From assembly GCA_023846275.1 (NCBI GenBank), contig CM043869.1, positions 35,490,737-35,554,736 of the forward strand: 64,000 nucleotides of DNA, read 5' to 3'. Under the pieces are notes generated by a model. It made no database searches, had not been told where the DNA came from, and worked only from the letters and a program-made list of their open reading frames with translations. Within the stretch, counting starts at the first letter, position 1. Each line of letters starts with the position of its first letter. Source of the stretch: Vanilla planifolia. Lineage: Eukaryota; Streptophyta; Magnoliopsida; Asparagales; Orchidaceae. Position numbers and translations under genes: made by a program. Positions 25,201 through 35,780 of this stretch are shown in pieces.

Positions 25201-28200
25201 TGATCATGCAAGTTCATAAAAGTTGTTAACAGTTTCCAAACCTTTGTAGTCACACTCTGCCTTTCTAATAAAGAAGATGGTATTTGCCACTAGTCATTGT
25301 TGTCTTGAATTTCCTTTTTGTCAGTGGTGTAACTGTACCCTACCAGTTCTGTGAACGCATCCACCTGTCATTGCCTGGTGTCATAGCCTTCATTTTCAAT
25401 GCCTCCACAAGAGGAAGAATTAGCAAGCTTCTTAGTCATGAATCCAGTTATTGAAACTCTCACTATTGTTTTTGGTCACCTGCTCACATTAGGTAGGTAT
25501 GCTGTGCCCTTCTCCGTTGTCAGACTAGTTATTATCATCCAGTGGCATGCATTGGCATTTAGCTGTGAATGAATACACTGTTTGAACAAGTGCTGTGCAA
25601 AAACTTCACTAAGCTTCGGTCCAGAAGCTGCCTTCTAAAATTCTGCTAGACATGTCAACAGCAAACACATAGGCATGCCATGGAAAAGTAATCACCTTAT
25701 CTAACCCTTAAATTCAACAAACAAGGCAAAGCAGGACAAGTCATTTGAAGAATTGTTGAAGATGGTACCAACAACAATTGTTTACTCAGATACATTACTC
25801 ATAACCTAAAACTAAGTGATACATTATAGAAAGTAAACTGCAAGTAAATTGGGTAAATTAGAGGTCATGTAACCTAGATACAATACAGCAGGTAAACTAC
25901 TGTTGACAACTAACTCTTACTAATAGGTAACGCATTGTAAAGTAAACTACACACACTAGAGCTAATGCATTATAGGAAATAATAGCTGAAGTATATAAAC
26001 GATTGTTTACTAGATATGTTTTCAGCCAACAATAAACATACCCTTTGCCTGGCATTCATAATTCTAATTGAATCTTCCAAAATTTAATCCTGACATAGAT
26101 CAGTCACAAACCGTCTTCAACTATCCAAATTTTATGTTTCAATGGCAGCCCAAGCAGAAGAATGGTACCACTAAACCATCAACTGAAACTGTAATTAGTA
26201 ATAGACCTTTGAAAGACCCCTTCAAATGGCATCCATTCAAATCTGCAAAAGGCTTGCCATCCTTGAAGCCTTGTTCTTGAGTTTAAAAACAATAAAAAGA
26301 TATCTTAAAGTACTTATTTAATGTAGTGAACACAGCCCTGCATATGTTGCAAGTGCATGTTAGTGCCTGGCTGAACCATATCCAGAAGGGAAAGTATGCG
26401 AGGATGACAGATTAGAGCTTTCAAAATAGCCAACAAATATTTGGCTCTTTGCCCTTGCTTCAGTTCTTTATCGCATACACTTGCTAAAATTCACATCGTT
26501 CTTCTTCAAAAGCTTTGGCCCATTAACTTGTAAGCCAATAAGTACAAGTGTGATTGTTTTTAGGAGGCATCTAGTTTGTTGTTACTTGTAGAACATTGGC
26601 ATGTAAAAATGTCATGGACTACAGAATTTATTAATATTTTTTTATTAGTTGGCTCAATAATGTCTAATTAACTTCTAATTCTTATTTTAAATATCAAGAT
26701 CTTCAATAGTTAGATGTCTCTCAAATTTGAACAATATTTAAATATTATTTTTGAGTGATAAGTTAATAATTTTTAAGAATTTCATTTAAAGATGTCTTCA
26801 AAATAAGTATTTAAAATCTTTAAATATTATTAAATTATATCTTAAATCAAATACCCATTTGATTTTAAATATCTTCTTAGAAAAGCAGATATTTCTTTTA
26901 AATAGAACAAAATTATTTGCATGTAATACTAAAACTTTTTTTAACTCTAGATTAATACTTGACTCTAGTTCTCGTTCATTAAAATTAAGTCAATAGATCC
27001 ACAAACTTCATACTTGTAACATCTGAATTTATGCTTATATTTGTTTGTGGATGTGCTTGTTGCCACCTTGGCTAGTAGAGGCTAGCCATCGGTTGTTAAA
27101 ACTTCTTTAAATATAAGGACTTCAGGAGGAATGTTTTTTGAGTTGGTTGTTTAGAGTATTCAACTAAGCTAGATGGGTTAGATGTACAATTTACCGCAGC
27201 CCATCAAAATAAATGATGGAATATAATAGTGTATTGATTCATTTTCCTCTGTTTCATTTGCTTATTCAATCAGTAGCAGCATTTGACTTGGTTATTTGAC
27301 CTAATCTTATTTCCATATTTACCTTGTAGCTTTGAGGAGCTTGTTCCAATTCTACTGCAATATGTGAGTAGCCGTCAAAATGGTGGAAGACCAGTATTAT
27401 GGATTGCTCATAATGGACGTCGATTTGATGTTCCTTTCCTCATTAGGGAATTCAACCGCTGTTCAGTAGAAATTCCTGAAGATTGGGTCTTTGTGGATAC
27501 TCTCTCCCTTGCGCGACAATTACGGAATCCAGATGGTATTCCACTCTATTTATTTACTTATTTTCATATTAGCTAAGAAGTTTCAGATAAACGATTATCC
27601 ACATGAGAATGTAGCTTTGGCCATATGCCTGTTTTATGCAGAGATATATTTCTTGCTTCTTAACTACAGCACATCCATAGGTTGCTTTTGCATGCTATCC
27701 ACTAACCTTTACAGCATAATTTCAAAGAAAATAGAGATATCCATTTGTCAACTACCTTCTAAATGTTTTAAGGATTAACTGTGATGTGTGTTTTTGCCAA
27801 GTACTATCAGCATTAGAAAAGACTAAAAACATAGCACAGCACATTCTTATTCCTGTGTATACGCTTTTTCTGAAGAAATCAACAAATGTTGTTCATCACA
27901 GGATTTTCCCAACACTAATGAATTTAGCTTTCGGAATGAGTTCTACCAAAATCATCAAGTCAAAATTCTTAGTGCCATGGTTTTCTACACTTTTGTTGTT
28001 AATCGATCTAGCTAATGATGATGTCTATTATGCCTTCAAACAAACTAGCCTTGTATGTTATGTTGTAATGACTTGATATCTTTTGCTGCTGGTTTTTTGG
28101 CTTCAAGATGAACCATATGCTCAAGTTATGCTTTCCTTTACCAATTTCATGTTGCTATTCATTTTTCTATTAAGCAGCAAGCTGAGCAAATTGTGCACTA

Positions 28201-29109
28201 GCGTTTATTAGCATGCTGAGGCTTCATTTGAAATATGTCATAAATTCGTAAACTTCACCGAATTTTACGTTTTTTTTATGGATGCAATTTGAAATTGGCT
28301 TGATTTTCAAATTCTAAAACATTTTGTTTGAATATTTAAAATTAGTGTAAACAAAATCACTAAAAAATTCATGACTAATAACAATTGCATCTTTCATATT
28401 TGTCTAATAGTTGGTCTTTCAAGTTTCTAAAATATTCAAGTAGGTCTTTGTAGTTTTATAATCTAATAATTAGATCTCTAATCATGTTTTGTTCATAAAT
28501 TATTCTTCAAAAATAGTCATACAAATTGCTATAATTTGTATAACTTTGCAACTAAGTTCCTATATAAAAGAATAATTTAGAGAAAAAAATAATAGTTGTT
28601 ATTTTTGTGAAATTATAAAGGATATCTATTGTTAAAATTCAAACAACTTATTTATATAATGAGATATCAAGAAGAATTTATCTATAATCATTTCAAACAT
28701 TTATGAATATAATTTCAATTTTGAAATTAATGATTTTTAAATCATTAATTTGAGATTCATAATGATTTCAAATATGTCCCACCAAATATGGCCTAATGAA
28801 AATTTTCTTGTAGTTTTCTATAATCACATGTAAGGGTTTTCTGTTGTTCTTTGTGACATTTAGCAAATCTTTTTTTTTGCAGGCTCAAAGCTTATTTCCT
28901 TCTCACTCAGCTCACTTCGTGAGCGTTATGGGATTCCTTTGGTTGGTCCTGCGCACAGAGCAATGCAAGATGTTAATGTATTAGCTTACGTTGTACAAAG
29001 GATCACTTATGAGCTAAAACTAACGATTCCTGAGCTGCTGCAAATTTCTTTCCGGCCTTCGGACATTGCAAAGGGCGTTAACGACAAACATGTAGATTCA
29101 ACAATTTAA
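13265..29109 (+). CDS. DPD1: DEDDh exonuclease, DPD1-like, organelle-targeted (three exons)
   Basis: Coding exons are 13265-13788, 27330-27535 and 28883-29109; they join in frame to 318 codons plus stop. Junctions are AAG|GTAGGC...CCTTGTAG|CTTT and GATG|GTATTC...TTTGCAG|GCTC. The exonuclease fold shows all three motifs: D116-T-E118 (Exo I), H202-N-G-R-x-F-D208 (Exo II) and H268-x4-D273 (Exo III, DEDDh type). The first about 55 residues are rich in Arg, Ser and hydrophobics and poor in acidic residues, as in a transit peptide. Arabidopsis DPD1 is a Mg2+-dependent exonuclease of similar length that degrades organelle DNA in pollen and ageing leaves. Assignment to DPD1 rests on motif order, length and the N-terminal extension. 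The first intron is 13,541 bp and the second 1,347 bp, much longer than usual for a small gene. The Met at 13265 is the first in frame after the acceptor-like sites. Confidence 0.88.
13789..15621. other. 5' part of DPD1 intron 1, no gene recognised
   Basis: A/T-rich intron sequence following the donor. Short frames lack coding features. No RNA gene or clear element boundary seen. Confidence 0.45.
15622..15810 (-). repeat. Probable copia 3' LTR, about 189 bp
   Basis: Read on the minus strand, the segment begins TGTTAAAATATTCATT at 15810 directly after a purine-rich GAAGAAAG. It contains CCTATATAAAGG (a TATA-like promoter) and AATAAAG (polyadenylation-like), and can end TTTTACA at 15622. TG...CA ends, a polypurine tract and a position directly after the copia RNase H C-terminus make this the expected 3' LTR. 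A matching 5' LTR was not found. Confidence 0.6.
15811..18530 (-). mobile_element. Decayed Ty1/copia LTR retrotransposon, antisense in DPD1 intron 1
   Basis: The best part is 15811-16240 read on the minus strand. Frameshifted pieces follow the copia RNase H C-terminus: EYLAIIHTTNEILWISIFLRNL, then a VDC.FIR-like step, then QLIDISMKSLPFKRNYD and MIHIYAPT. These correspond to the family pattern EYxA...W...FLR, VDCHFIRE, QLADIFTKSLP. Upstream sequence (16240-18530) is A/T-rich and degenerate and is included only as the likely remainder of the element; its outer limit is a guess. The piece 16858-17123 within it is tandemly duplicated. Confidence 0.6.
16858..17123. repeat. Tandem duplication, period about 134 bp
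   Basis: The block starting ATTATTATCAATTTGTTGAG at 16858 is repeated at 16992 almost without change; one visible difference is a two-base deletion (TATGACATTT versus TATACATTT). The near identity implies a recent event inside older decayed DNA. Confidence 0.92.
18531..20429. other. DPD1 intron 1, A/T-rich sequence without recognised features
   Basis: Contains a purine-rich stretch near 18600-18780, antisense to a spurious Ser/Pro-rich frame, and long A/T-rich parts. No supported gene or RNA. Confidence 0.45.
20430..23640. repeat. Unclassified repeat unit, two diverged copies of an A-B arrangement
   Basis: Block A at about 20430-21060 recurs at about 21715-22360. Shared markers are ACTCAA.TTGCATTCAT, AGACATGAAA, AGAAAGGTCTAGATGA and TGTAGTCAACTC-like words. 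Block B at about 21240-21640 recurs at about 23200-23620, with markers GAATCCAAACTACTTA, ATAGAAAGTG.TG and GGTGCAATCCT. The order is A-B-A'-x-B', so a unit was duplicated and the second copy carries about 850 bp of extra sequence (22360-23200). The extra segment has Glu/Lys-rich degenerate frames but no domain I recognise. A non-autonomous retroelement or an old segmental duplication are both possible. Confidence 0.6.
23661..27329. other. 3' part of DPD1 intron 1
   Basis: About 24,200-26,300 is less A/T-rich than the surroundings and has short frames (for example NQFGISCFAKEYERIMYV near 24290-24345, plus strand) that look coding but belong to no family I recognise. They are too short to call. 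The remainder is A/T-rich. The acceptor is CCTTGTAG at 27322-27329. Confidence 0.4.
27536..28882. other. DPD1 intron 2
   Basis: An A/T-rich 1,347-bp intron ending in a T-rich tract and GCAG. It contains a MITE-like inverted-repeat segment, listed separately. No gene seen. Confidence 0.55.
28222..28795. mobile_element. Possible MITE in DPD1 intron 2
   Basis: The left part has GGCTTCATTTGAAATATGTC. The right end, read on the other strand, has GGCCATATTTGGTGGGACA followed by TATTTGAAATC. The inside is A/T-rich with palindromes such as AATGATTTTTAAATCATT near 28725-28745. This resembles hAT-type miniature elements, but the terminal repeats match only in part and no target-site duplication was fixed. 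Confidence 0.35.
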
Positions 29110-29618
29110 CATCAATCAAGTAGTTTGCCCCTTATATTTTCTCTATTTATATATGTATTTTTTTTTTTTAACTTTGAGACAGCTCCATTCTTTTCAGAGA
29201 ATTCCTATGGTAAAATTAGCATTGTTCGGATTGTCCAGATCTTAGCCTATGTTGTACTACTTCATTGAATTAGCATCGTTGATGTGATCATAGAATTGTG
29301 CAGAGACTGCAGCTTCTTTAATTAAAAAAAAAAAAAAAAAAAAAAAAAAGCTGAGTCTATGCTTCACAGGTTTCTAGCAATTTGGATTGTAAAATGCAGT
29401 ATGTTATTCATCGAAGTGGATACTGTTAATATAGATTTGTTGCAATATATACTTAGGTCAGTTTTAGTATGGTTTGTGGTGCTATTTTCACATAGTTTTA
29501 TGGGAGATGAGATACTCTCAATTTGGTTGAAGCTGGTTGCATCGGTTTGGTTTGACCAGCTTGCAGAAGAAAGCCTTGAATCGGATCGGATCAGAGACCA
29601 GAGTTGAGGTTTTGGCTG
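29110..29618. other. 3'UTR of DPD1 and short intergenic spacer
   Basis: Holds the end of the exonuclease transcript and the upstream region of the next gene; the two coding sequences are only 827 bp apart. An A-tract of about 27 bases at roughly 29323-29349 interrupts the spacer. It may be a mononucleotide repeat or the tail of a lost retroposon. Confidence 0.5.
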
Positions 29619-29646
29619 CACGTGGGTGTGGAGCACAACTATAAAA
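29619..29646 (+). promoter_or_regulatory. G-box and TATA box of the CCCH zinc-finger gene
   Basis: CACGTG at 29619-29624 (in the context CACGTGGG) is a perfect G-box core, a site for plant bZIP and bHLH factors. CTATAAAAGC at about 29638-29647 is a good TATA box. The transcribed leader probably begins about 30 bases downstream, and its purine-rich GAGAGAGA stretch precedes the 5'UTR intron. Confidence 0.6.
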
Positions 29647-29730
29647 GCGCCACACGCTTCGTCGAACTCTTCCCTCGTTTCCCGTTCTTGAATTCTCTCA
29701 AAACCCGAGAGGGAGAGAGATAGAGAGAAG

Positions 29731-29898
29731 GTAAGCTCCCCTGAGCCCTTCCGCTATGATCGAGCTCGATTCCTTCCCTATTATACTGAAATTCCCGCAT
29801 GGTTTTACGCACTGCGGTTCTTTGAATCGAAGTTCTGCACTACTGATCGATCATTACCTCCAAATGTGTTCTGATTCTTTTCTATTGTTCGAAATCAG
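29731..29898 (+). other. 5'UTR intron of the CCCH gene (168 bp)
   Basis: GAGAAG|GTAAGC at 29730/29731 is a strong donor. GAAATCAG ending at 29898 is a reasonable acceptor, 38 bases before the start codon. Leader introns are common in plant genes and often raise expression. This is predicted from the sites alone. Confidence 0.55.
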
Positions 29899-29936
29899 AA
29901 GTTAAGATCGAAGAATCAGAGGAAGCATCCACGGGA

Positions 29937-30941
29937 ATGGAGAAAGAATGTGATATAACACCATGCATCAATCCCGAAACAATGACTCCGAACACGTCTT
30001 CCTCGACGGAAGGCGGCAACGCATCCACGCTGATACCGATCTCTGACGATGCATCCGCCGACCTGTTCGAGAAGCAGAGGCACCTCATGCTCGTCGAACT
30101 TCAGAACCTGATCTATCATTATAACGAGGCCTTCCTCCAGCTTCAACGAACTATCTCGGATCTTGACGCTCTCAAGGAAGAGAACCTCATGCTCGCCACA
30201 GAGAACATGGAAATCCTATCGCTCGTCGAGGAACAGAAGAAATACGCTGTTTACCCCTACTCGATGACCTTGCCTTCGTCCTCCTCGTCTTCATCTTCCA
30301 CTTCCACCTCCACCTCCACCATCACCGCCTCCACCACCACCGTCACCGACTTCCGACCTTCGCATCCGGATTCGGAAAAGGGAAAGAATCTGGTCGCTGC
30401 CGGTACGGAAGAAACCGGGATGACAGCCCGCAGCGTGTTTCCGAAGAGCATCTCCATACGCTCAAGCGGGTTCCTATCGACAAAGAGCTATCCGCCTTTC
30501 GGACGCGATCCGGGCTCCGTCGGCACCCGCCGCCCCCTACGTCTCCGCCTTCCAACGACGACGGCGCTACAGGTAAGCCAAAATCCCAACATTCACTTCC
30601 TTTTTCCCGATCCTCTACCTGATGCACGTTCGATTCGGTGATATGGGGGAACTTCTTTTGATTTGGAGGAGGAAGGGGATGGGAACGGGGAGGTGGAGGT
30701 CGAGGCATATAACCAGGGGACAGCGAAGACGGAGCTGTGCAATAAGTGGGGGGAGATGGGGTGGTGCCCGTACGCGGGGAAGTGCCAGTTCGCCCACGGC
30801 ATAGAGGAACTGCGCCCTGTGGTTCGCCACCCGCTCTACAAAACGCAAATCTGCCGCATGCTCGGCGCCGGCGGCGGTTGCCCCTACGGCCACCGCTGCC
30901 ACTTTCGCCACGTCGCAAATCCTGGCTCCCGTGACCGCTGA
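29937..30941 (+). CDS. Tandem CCCH zinc-finger protein, C3H14/C3H15 (CDM1)-like
   Basis: Coding exons 29937-30572 and 30669-30941 give 302 aa; the 96-bp intron has CTACAG|GTAAGC and ...TTGGAG|GAGGAA. Residues about 44-103 form a Leu/Glu-rich amphipathic, probably coiled-coil region, followed by a Ser/Thr run at about 112-136. Two fingers of the TTP type, C-x8-C-x5-C-x3-H, are C236/C245/C251/H255 and C274/C283/C289/H293, separated by 18 residues. Their lead-ins are KTELC and YKTQIC, as in the AU-rich-element-binding tristetraprolin class. In Arabidopsis, C3H14 and C3H15 have this N-terminal helix plus C-terminal fingers and act in cell-wall and anther callose regulation, binding RNA and activating transcription. 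The family match is strong; the exact orthologue is an inference. Exons are far richer in GC than the surrounding DNA. Confidence 0.88.
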
Positions 30942-31655
30942 TTCCTCCAGTAGATGCTGAATCCATTTGTTGTGTATGCCGCTAAACTTGATAAAAGTAA
31001 CTTCGCGATGACTGGAAGAAGGATTGCAGGCTTGGATTGGTGGTGGGGTTGACTGCATGTGACCATCTTAGACGAATTTTCTAGCAGAAATTTAAATAAG
31101 AGTAGATATTTGCAACCCTATGGTAGGTTGCATTACGAGAATTTTATGGAGGATTCATACATGGTCAATTCTATACATAAATCTCATTAATATAAAGCAA
31201 AATGCCAATTGATAGCTAACAATTGTAAATATTAAAAAAATATATAATATGACTCTTAATAATAAAAACATACTTTTTAAATGTGCAAATATAAAATAAT
31301 GAATATCAATGAATTATAAGTCATGTGGTATAGAGAAAATGCAAGATTCAAATTTTAAAATTGTTTTATTTTTTCAAAAAAATAATTTTTTAAAACTAAT
31401 ATATCCCATATTAATTTTAATTAAACTCTAAATCATTTAAAAAATTGTATACTTGAGTATTATTTTTAATAATAGCATCATCAGCAAAGTACTTTAATAA
31501 TTTTTCTAAAAAAATCATGCAAGATATCAAAATATCTTTTCTATTTTTATGTTCTTTTATAATATATTTTAAAAAAAGACAATAAAATATTTTGATTAAG
31601 ATTATATAAAAAACAATAAAATATTTTAAATGCAAAATTATTGTGGGTGTTAAAA
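30942..31655. other. 3' flank of the CCCH gene, then A/T-rich intergenic DNA
   Basis: GC content drops abruptly after about 31080. No canonical polyadenylation signal stands out; AAATAAGAG near 31095 is a weak candidate. No other gene seen. Confidence 0.4.
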
Positions 31656-31883
31656 ATTAAAGTTTTAATTGATGAAAAAAGGGTTACACATTTTTTAATC
31701 AAATTTAAAATTCCTTTTTTCTTATAAAGCCCCTTCATCAACACAAAACTAAAGCTATAAAGTTTGACAATTAAAGTTTTAATTGATGAAAAAAGGGTTA
31801 CACATTTTTTAATCAAATTTAAAATTCCTTTTTTCTTATAAAGCCCCTTCATCAACACAAAACTAAAGCTATAAAGTTTGACA
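31656..31883. repeat. Perfect or near-perfect tandem duplication, period 114 bp
   Basis: The unit starting ATTAAAGTTTTAATTGATG at 31656 is repeated at 31770 with no difference that I could see over its length. Each unit carries an AAAAAAGGG...CCTTTTTTC near-palindrome. The identity implies a recent duplication or an assembly effect. Confidence 0.95.
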
Positions 31884-32311
31884 AATAACTCAAATTATTA
31901 ACCTAGTTTTGATACAAAGAGTTCCGACAACACAACAAACATTTTTTTGTCAATCTTGATCCTCTTTGTTGGCACCTCTTTTGCAACATTAATCTTCCAA
32001 CTTCACTTATTTATGCATTGCAAAATGCATTCATGATGTTTTCCATGAAGAACAAGGACTAATGAAGATTAAAGAGTAATCTTAATTTGGATCTCTTTTC
32101 TCTAAAGAAAAATCAATTTTAAATGTTTATTTATATTATTTATTTGCATGACACATTAATTCTACATAACTAATACAATTGACAAGGCCAATTACTTGTA
32201 AAAATTCAAAAATAATACACATGATTGTAATCATCCAAATAATAAATAAAATTTGTGCATCTCTACTACAAAGATGTGAAGATGTATTACATAACTATTA
32301 TATTTAAATAT
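31884..32311. other. A/T-rich intergenic DNA
   Basis: No gene or structured element recognised. Confidence 0.45.
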
Positions 32312-33240
32312 AGAACCTTGATTATATTCTCTAAGTAATGATAGAAGTATGACTTATGATTATAAAAATGATATTGGATATTGATGAGAGAATATTAAGA
32401 CTATGATGTCTTATAATCTGGTCTTACAAATATCAAGAAAAATTCATATTATCTAATATTATATTTAAGAATATTTTTTAAGGACTTTCACTAAAGAAGA
32501 AAGTCATGGACAATAAAAAAAGTTTTGAAGACTTCAAAAAAGGTGGACAACAATAACAAACACTTGGTCTATAATAAGTTATATAAAATTTTGTTGGTTA
32601 GTCGATGGTAGCAATAATGATCTCCATTAGTTTAAATGCAAATTATTTTATTTTACTAGGTTAATTTTTCATAAAAAAGTCAATCAAAGTTATGTGCTAT
32701 CTTAGGTTTTCTAGTGAGATATTACACTGATCCAGTTGGGCTTTCTTTTTATCTAAGGGGTGATTTTCATTTGAATTGTTATTTATGCATAGAATATTGG
32801 TTGCAATCTCTAAGCTATAATGATAAAAGCATGACTTATGATCACAAAAGTGATTTTAAAAATTGACAAAGTAATATTAAGGTTATGGTGTCTCATAGCC
32901 TAGGTTTACAATTATCAAGAAAGAGACATATTATCTTATATTATAGTTAAGAATATTTTTTCAAGAACTATTACCCTAAAAGGAAGTCATGGACAATAAA
33001 CAAATTTTGAAGTCTTTAAAAAGATTGTCATCACACCAAAAAAACTTCATTTCCAATGAGCCGCATAACACCGTTCATGTAATTTAGTGATAGCAATAAA
33101 AGATTTTCATTAGTTTAATGCAAACTATTTTATTTTATTAAGTTAGTATTTTCTTTGTCTAAAATAATATAACTTTTTAACCTTTCTAAAAAGGTATTGT
33201 CTTGATCTAATTAGGTTTTGTCTTTATCTAGGGAGTCTTT
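32312..33240. repeat. Diverged tandem repeat, period about 479 bp
   Basis: The copy at 32312-32790 is followed by a second at 32791-33240. Shared markers are ATGACTTATGAT, TATGGTGTCT/TATGATGTCT, GGAAGTCATGGACAATAAA and TAATGCAAA.TATTTTATTTTA. Many substitutions separate them, so this duplication is older than the 114-bp one next to it. Confidence 0.8.
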
Positions 33241-35780
33241 CTTGTTTAACCATCTATCCCAACACTACTCAATGCTAGCATGATTATTCATAGAGTTCTC
33301 ATGGGATTCCAGTCAGGTTTTTTCATAAACATTCTCTTTTGCCATTTTAAGTCTTATAATGTTACTTATAAACTCAAGATTTTTCTTTTTACATATTATG
33401 TGACTATTTATCCTTATCCTCCTCCACCTAGAAGACTGTTAAGAGCCCACTCATTGCTTAATAATTTTTCTTTAAGACATGATTTGATGATCGCTTCCTA
33501 CCCTTTTTGACTTAAGTGTTATAGTTAAGAGGTTTAGAACCATTGGAGATTATATCTGTTATAAAGGAGAATAAGAGAACTTCATGTAAGAGATCTCTTT
33601 TGTTTATAATCCTTTATAAATATAACAACAGACTTGAAGTCATTCCACCACAACTATTTCTTTTACTATTTTAAAGAGTTTTTAATGATAAATATTGATA
33701 CTATTCATTTTATTACTATTCATATTTCATTTAGTTGAAACTATCAAACATGATCTAGACGAGTGCATTTTTCATGTCAATATGATGAAAGTTTTTTTAA
33801 AATTGTGTTAATTGGAAAAAAGATTTTTAAATTTAAATTCCACAAACAAGTATTGTTGGACCATCCTAAAAGAATGATTGATTTTACATAGGTCTAACAA
33901 TTTAAAATCAATTGATTTACTATTTTGTTTGACAAAATACAGATTGGTACAATATCTTTTAAATATGTTTGGCCAAATCATTTCATAGCAATATAAAAGA
34001 TTTAAAAGATAAGAGTGCATTCAATTATAGCATCATGGTTGCCACATACTTAGAGGAGCACAAAATGTTACTTAATAGATTAGGCCATGGGCATTTTAAA
34101 AATTCCAAACAACTTCTTCCATTTGTTGACCACATCAATGATTCAAACTTACAAAGGAACATGCATGTGTAAGTACTTTCCTCTCATTTATTTTGTTTTA
34201 CCCTTTATATTTAGGCTTTTTTGAAAAGATTAAGCATAACATTTTTGTTTCTCCACTCAAAAACTTTTTCTTACTACCCCTCTATCTATGGCTTTGCCTT
34301 CGTTTCTTTCTTAATGAGTGACAAAAGTAGAGGTTAAATAGAGATGGTTGTTTTTTGCCATATCTAAGTGTCAATAATCATCTCATTAATCGTAATATAG
34401 TCAAAAATAAAAATCATGCATCAAGTTGTGTTGTTTTTTTCTCATTTAAGAATTTATCTTTTGGAGTCACTCATGAATTTGCACTGGATGAAATAGATAC
34501 TCATCTCAATCTTGAAGATATTGATGTTGAAATAAAGCATAAGTATATTTTATCTTTCTATTATGCATAGAGGATTTTGATATTATAGAGCTTCATTGCC
34601 ACGTAAATCACAAGCATTTGTTTAGACAAAAGTTAGGATGTGTTTCTTAATACCGTGTTTTCAATTTGTAAACAAGGAAGAATAAAATTCATTTAATTTC
34701 TTAGTTTTTGTGATAAAAAATGCATTGAGTACTTATTTTATTGTTTAATAAAAAATTTGTTGTTCTTTTAGGTTTTGTTTGGCTTGGAAGTAAGGCTAGC
34801 TAAGAGTGGTAACCTAGATAGGTTACCAAAAAGTTACACAACCCCTTAATTAGGATAATATATTTGTCTCGAAATTAATAAGTTAACTTGGCATAGTAAT
34901 ATGATATCAATTTAACATTGCTTGATTTTAACTAAAAATAAATATCATTATATGATAAATTCATAATCAAAGTTACTTGGAAATATTATAATGCATAATG
35001 TTAAAAACAATCACTTTGTTAACAACAAATGTTTAGATTTTAAATACTAAACTTATATTTGTTGGAAAAAAAATATTAAAACATATGATCTTATGTCAAG
35101 TCTAAATTAGACATCTTTTATGGAGTATCCATCAAATTCGAGAACTTGCACCCTTGATATATTGATGCCATCAGAAAATCATAGTTCTTCCCTGGGTATG
35201 TAGTGCTAAATCAGATTCAGATTCGTAATAAACATGAAATCAATAAATATTACTCATCTATTATGTGTCAAGAATGATAATGAGTGTATAAACAAAAGGC
35301 ACATGCACTATTATCCACCAAAGTAAAACCATGCTACAATGCTACAAAGCATCTAATTTAGTCCTATAAAGACTAAGATGGTAATATATGTCTGATTGAA
35401 AAACTTTGCATTAGAAAATTACATTTTGCATTGGTGCATTTTTCTCATGTTGACAACACTCTCCTTCCAACCTCCAAAGGGGTTGAGATATAAACAAATT
35501 TGCTAGTCATTACAATGATCTAATGGGACTAATTCTTAGTATTATAAGGCTAATAAAAAACTGCATAAAATGCAAAAGCTAGTTACACCATGCTAATATA
35601 AAGCTAAAATGCAAGTACTGGAGACATTATAGGGTACCTTTGAAATTAAATTTGGCAATAACAACCAAGCTTCAAACCAACCACAAGCAATCACCACTAC
35701 ATTTATCTAGTTTGAGGCCACATCTACCCATGCTAAGAGTGAAAAAGGCATGCTAAGAGTTTACTTATAATAAAGAAAAA
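33241..35780. other. Intergenic A/T-rich DNA
   Basis: No supported gene. Near 34765 the sequence TTTTGTTTGGCTTGGAAG resembles the end of a hAT-type miniature transposon, but the partner end was not found. Short open frames have no family resemblance. Confidence 0.4.

Noticed and set aside
30343..31066. Several long open frames antisense to the CCCH gene
   Set aside because: GC-rich exons create antisense open frames. They are Arg/Pro-rich shadows with no domain, and the sense strand carries the zinc fingers.
31547..31858. Minus-strand protein with a repeated MKGLYKKKGIL motif
   Set aside because: It is produced by the 114-bp tandem duplication in A/T-rich DNA; no sign of a gene.
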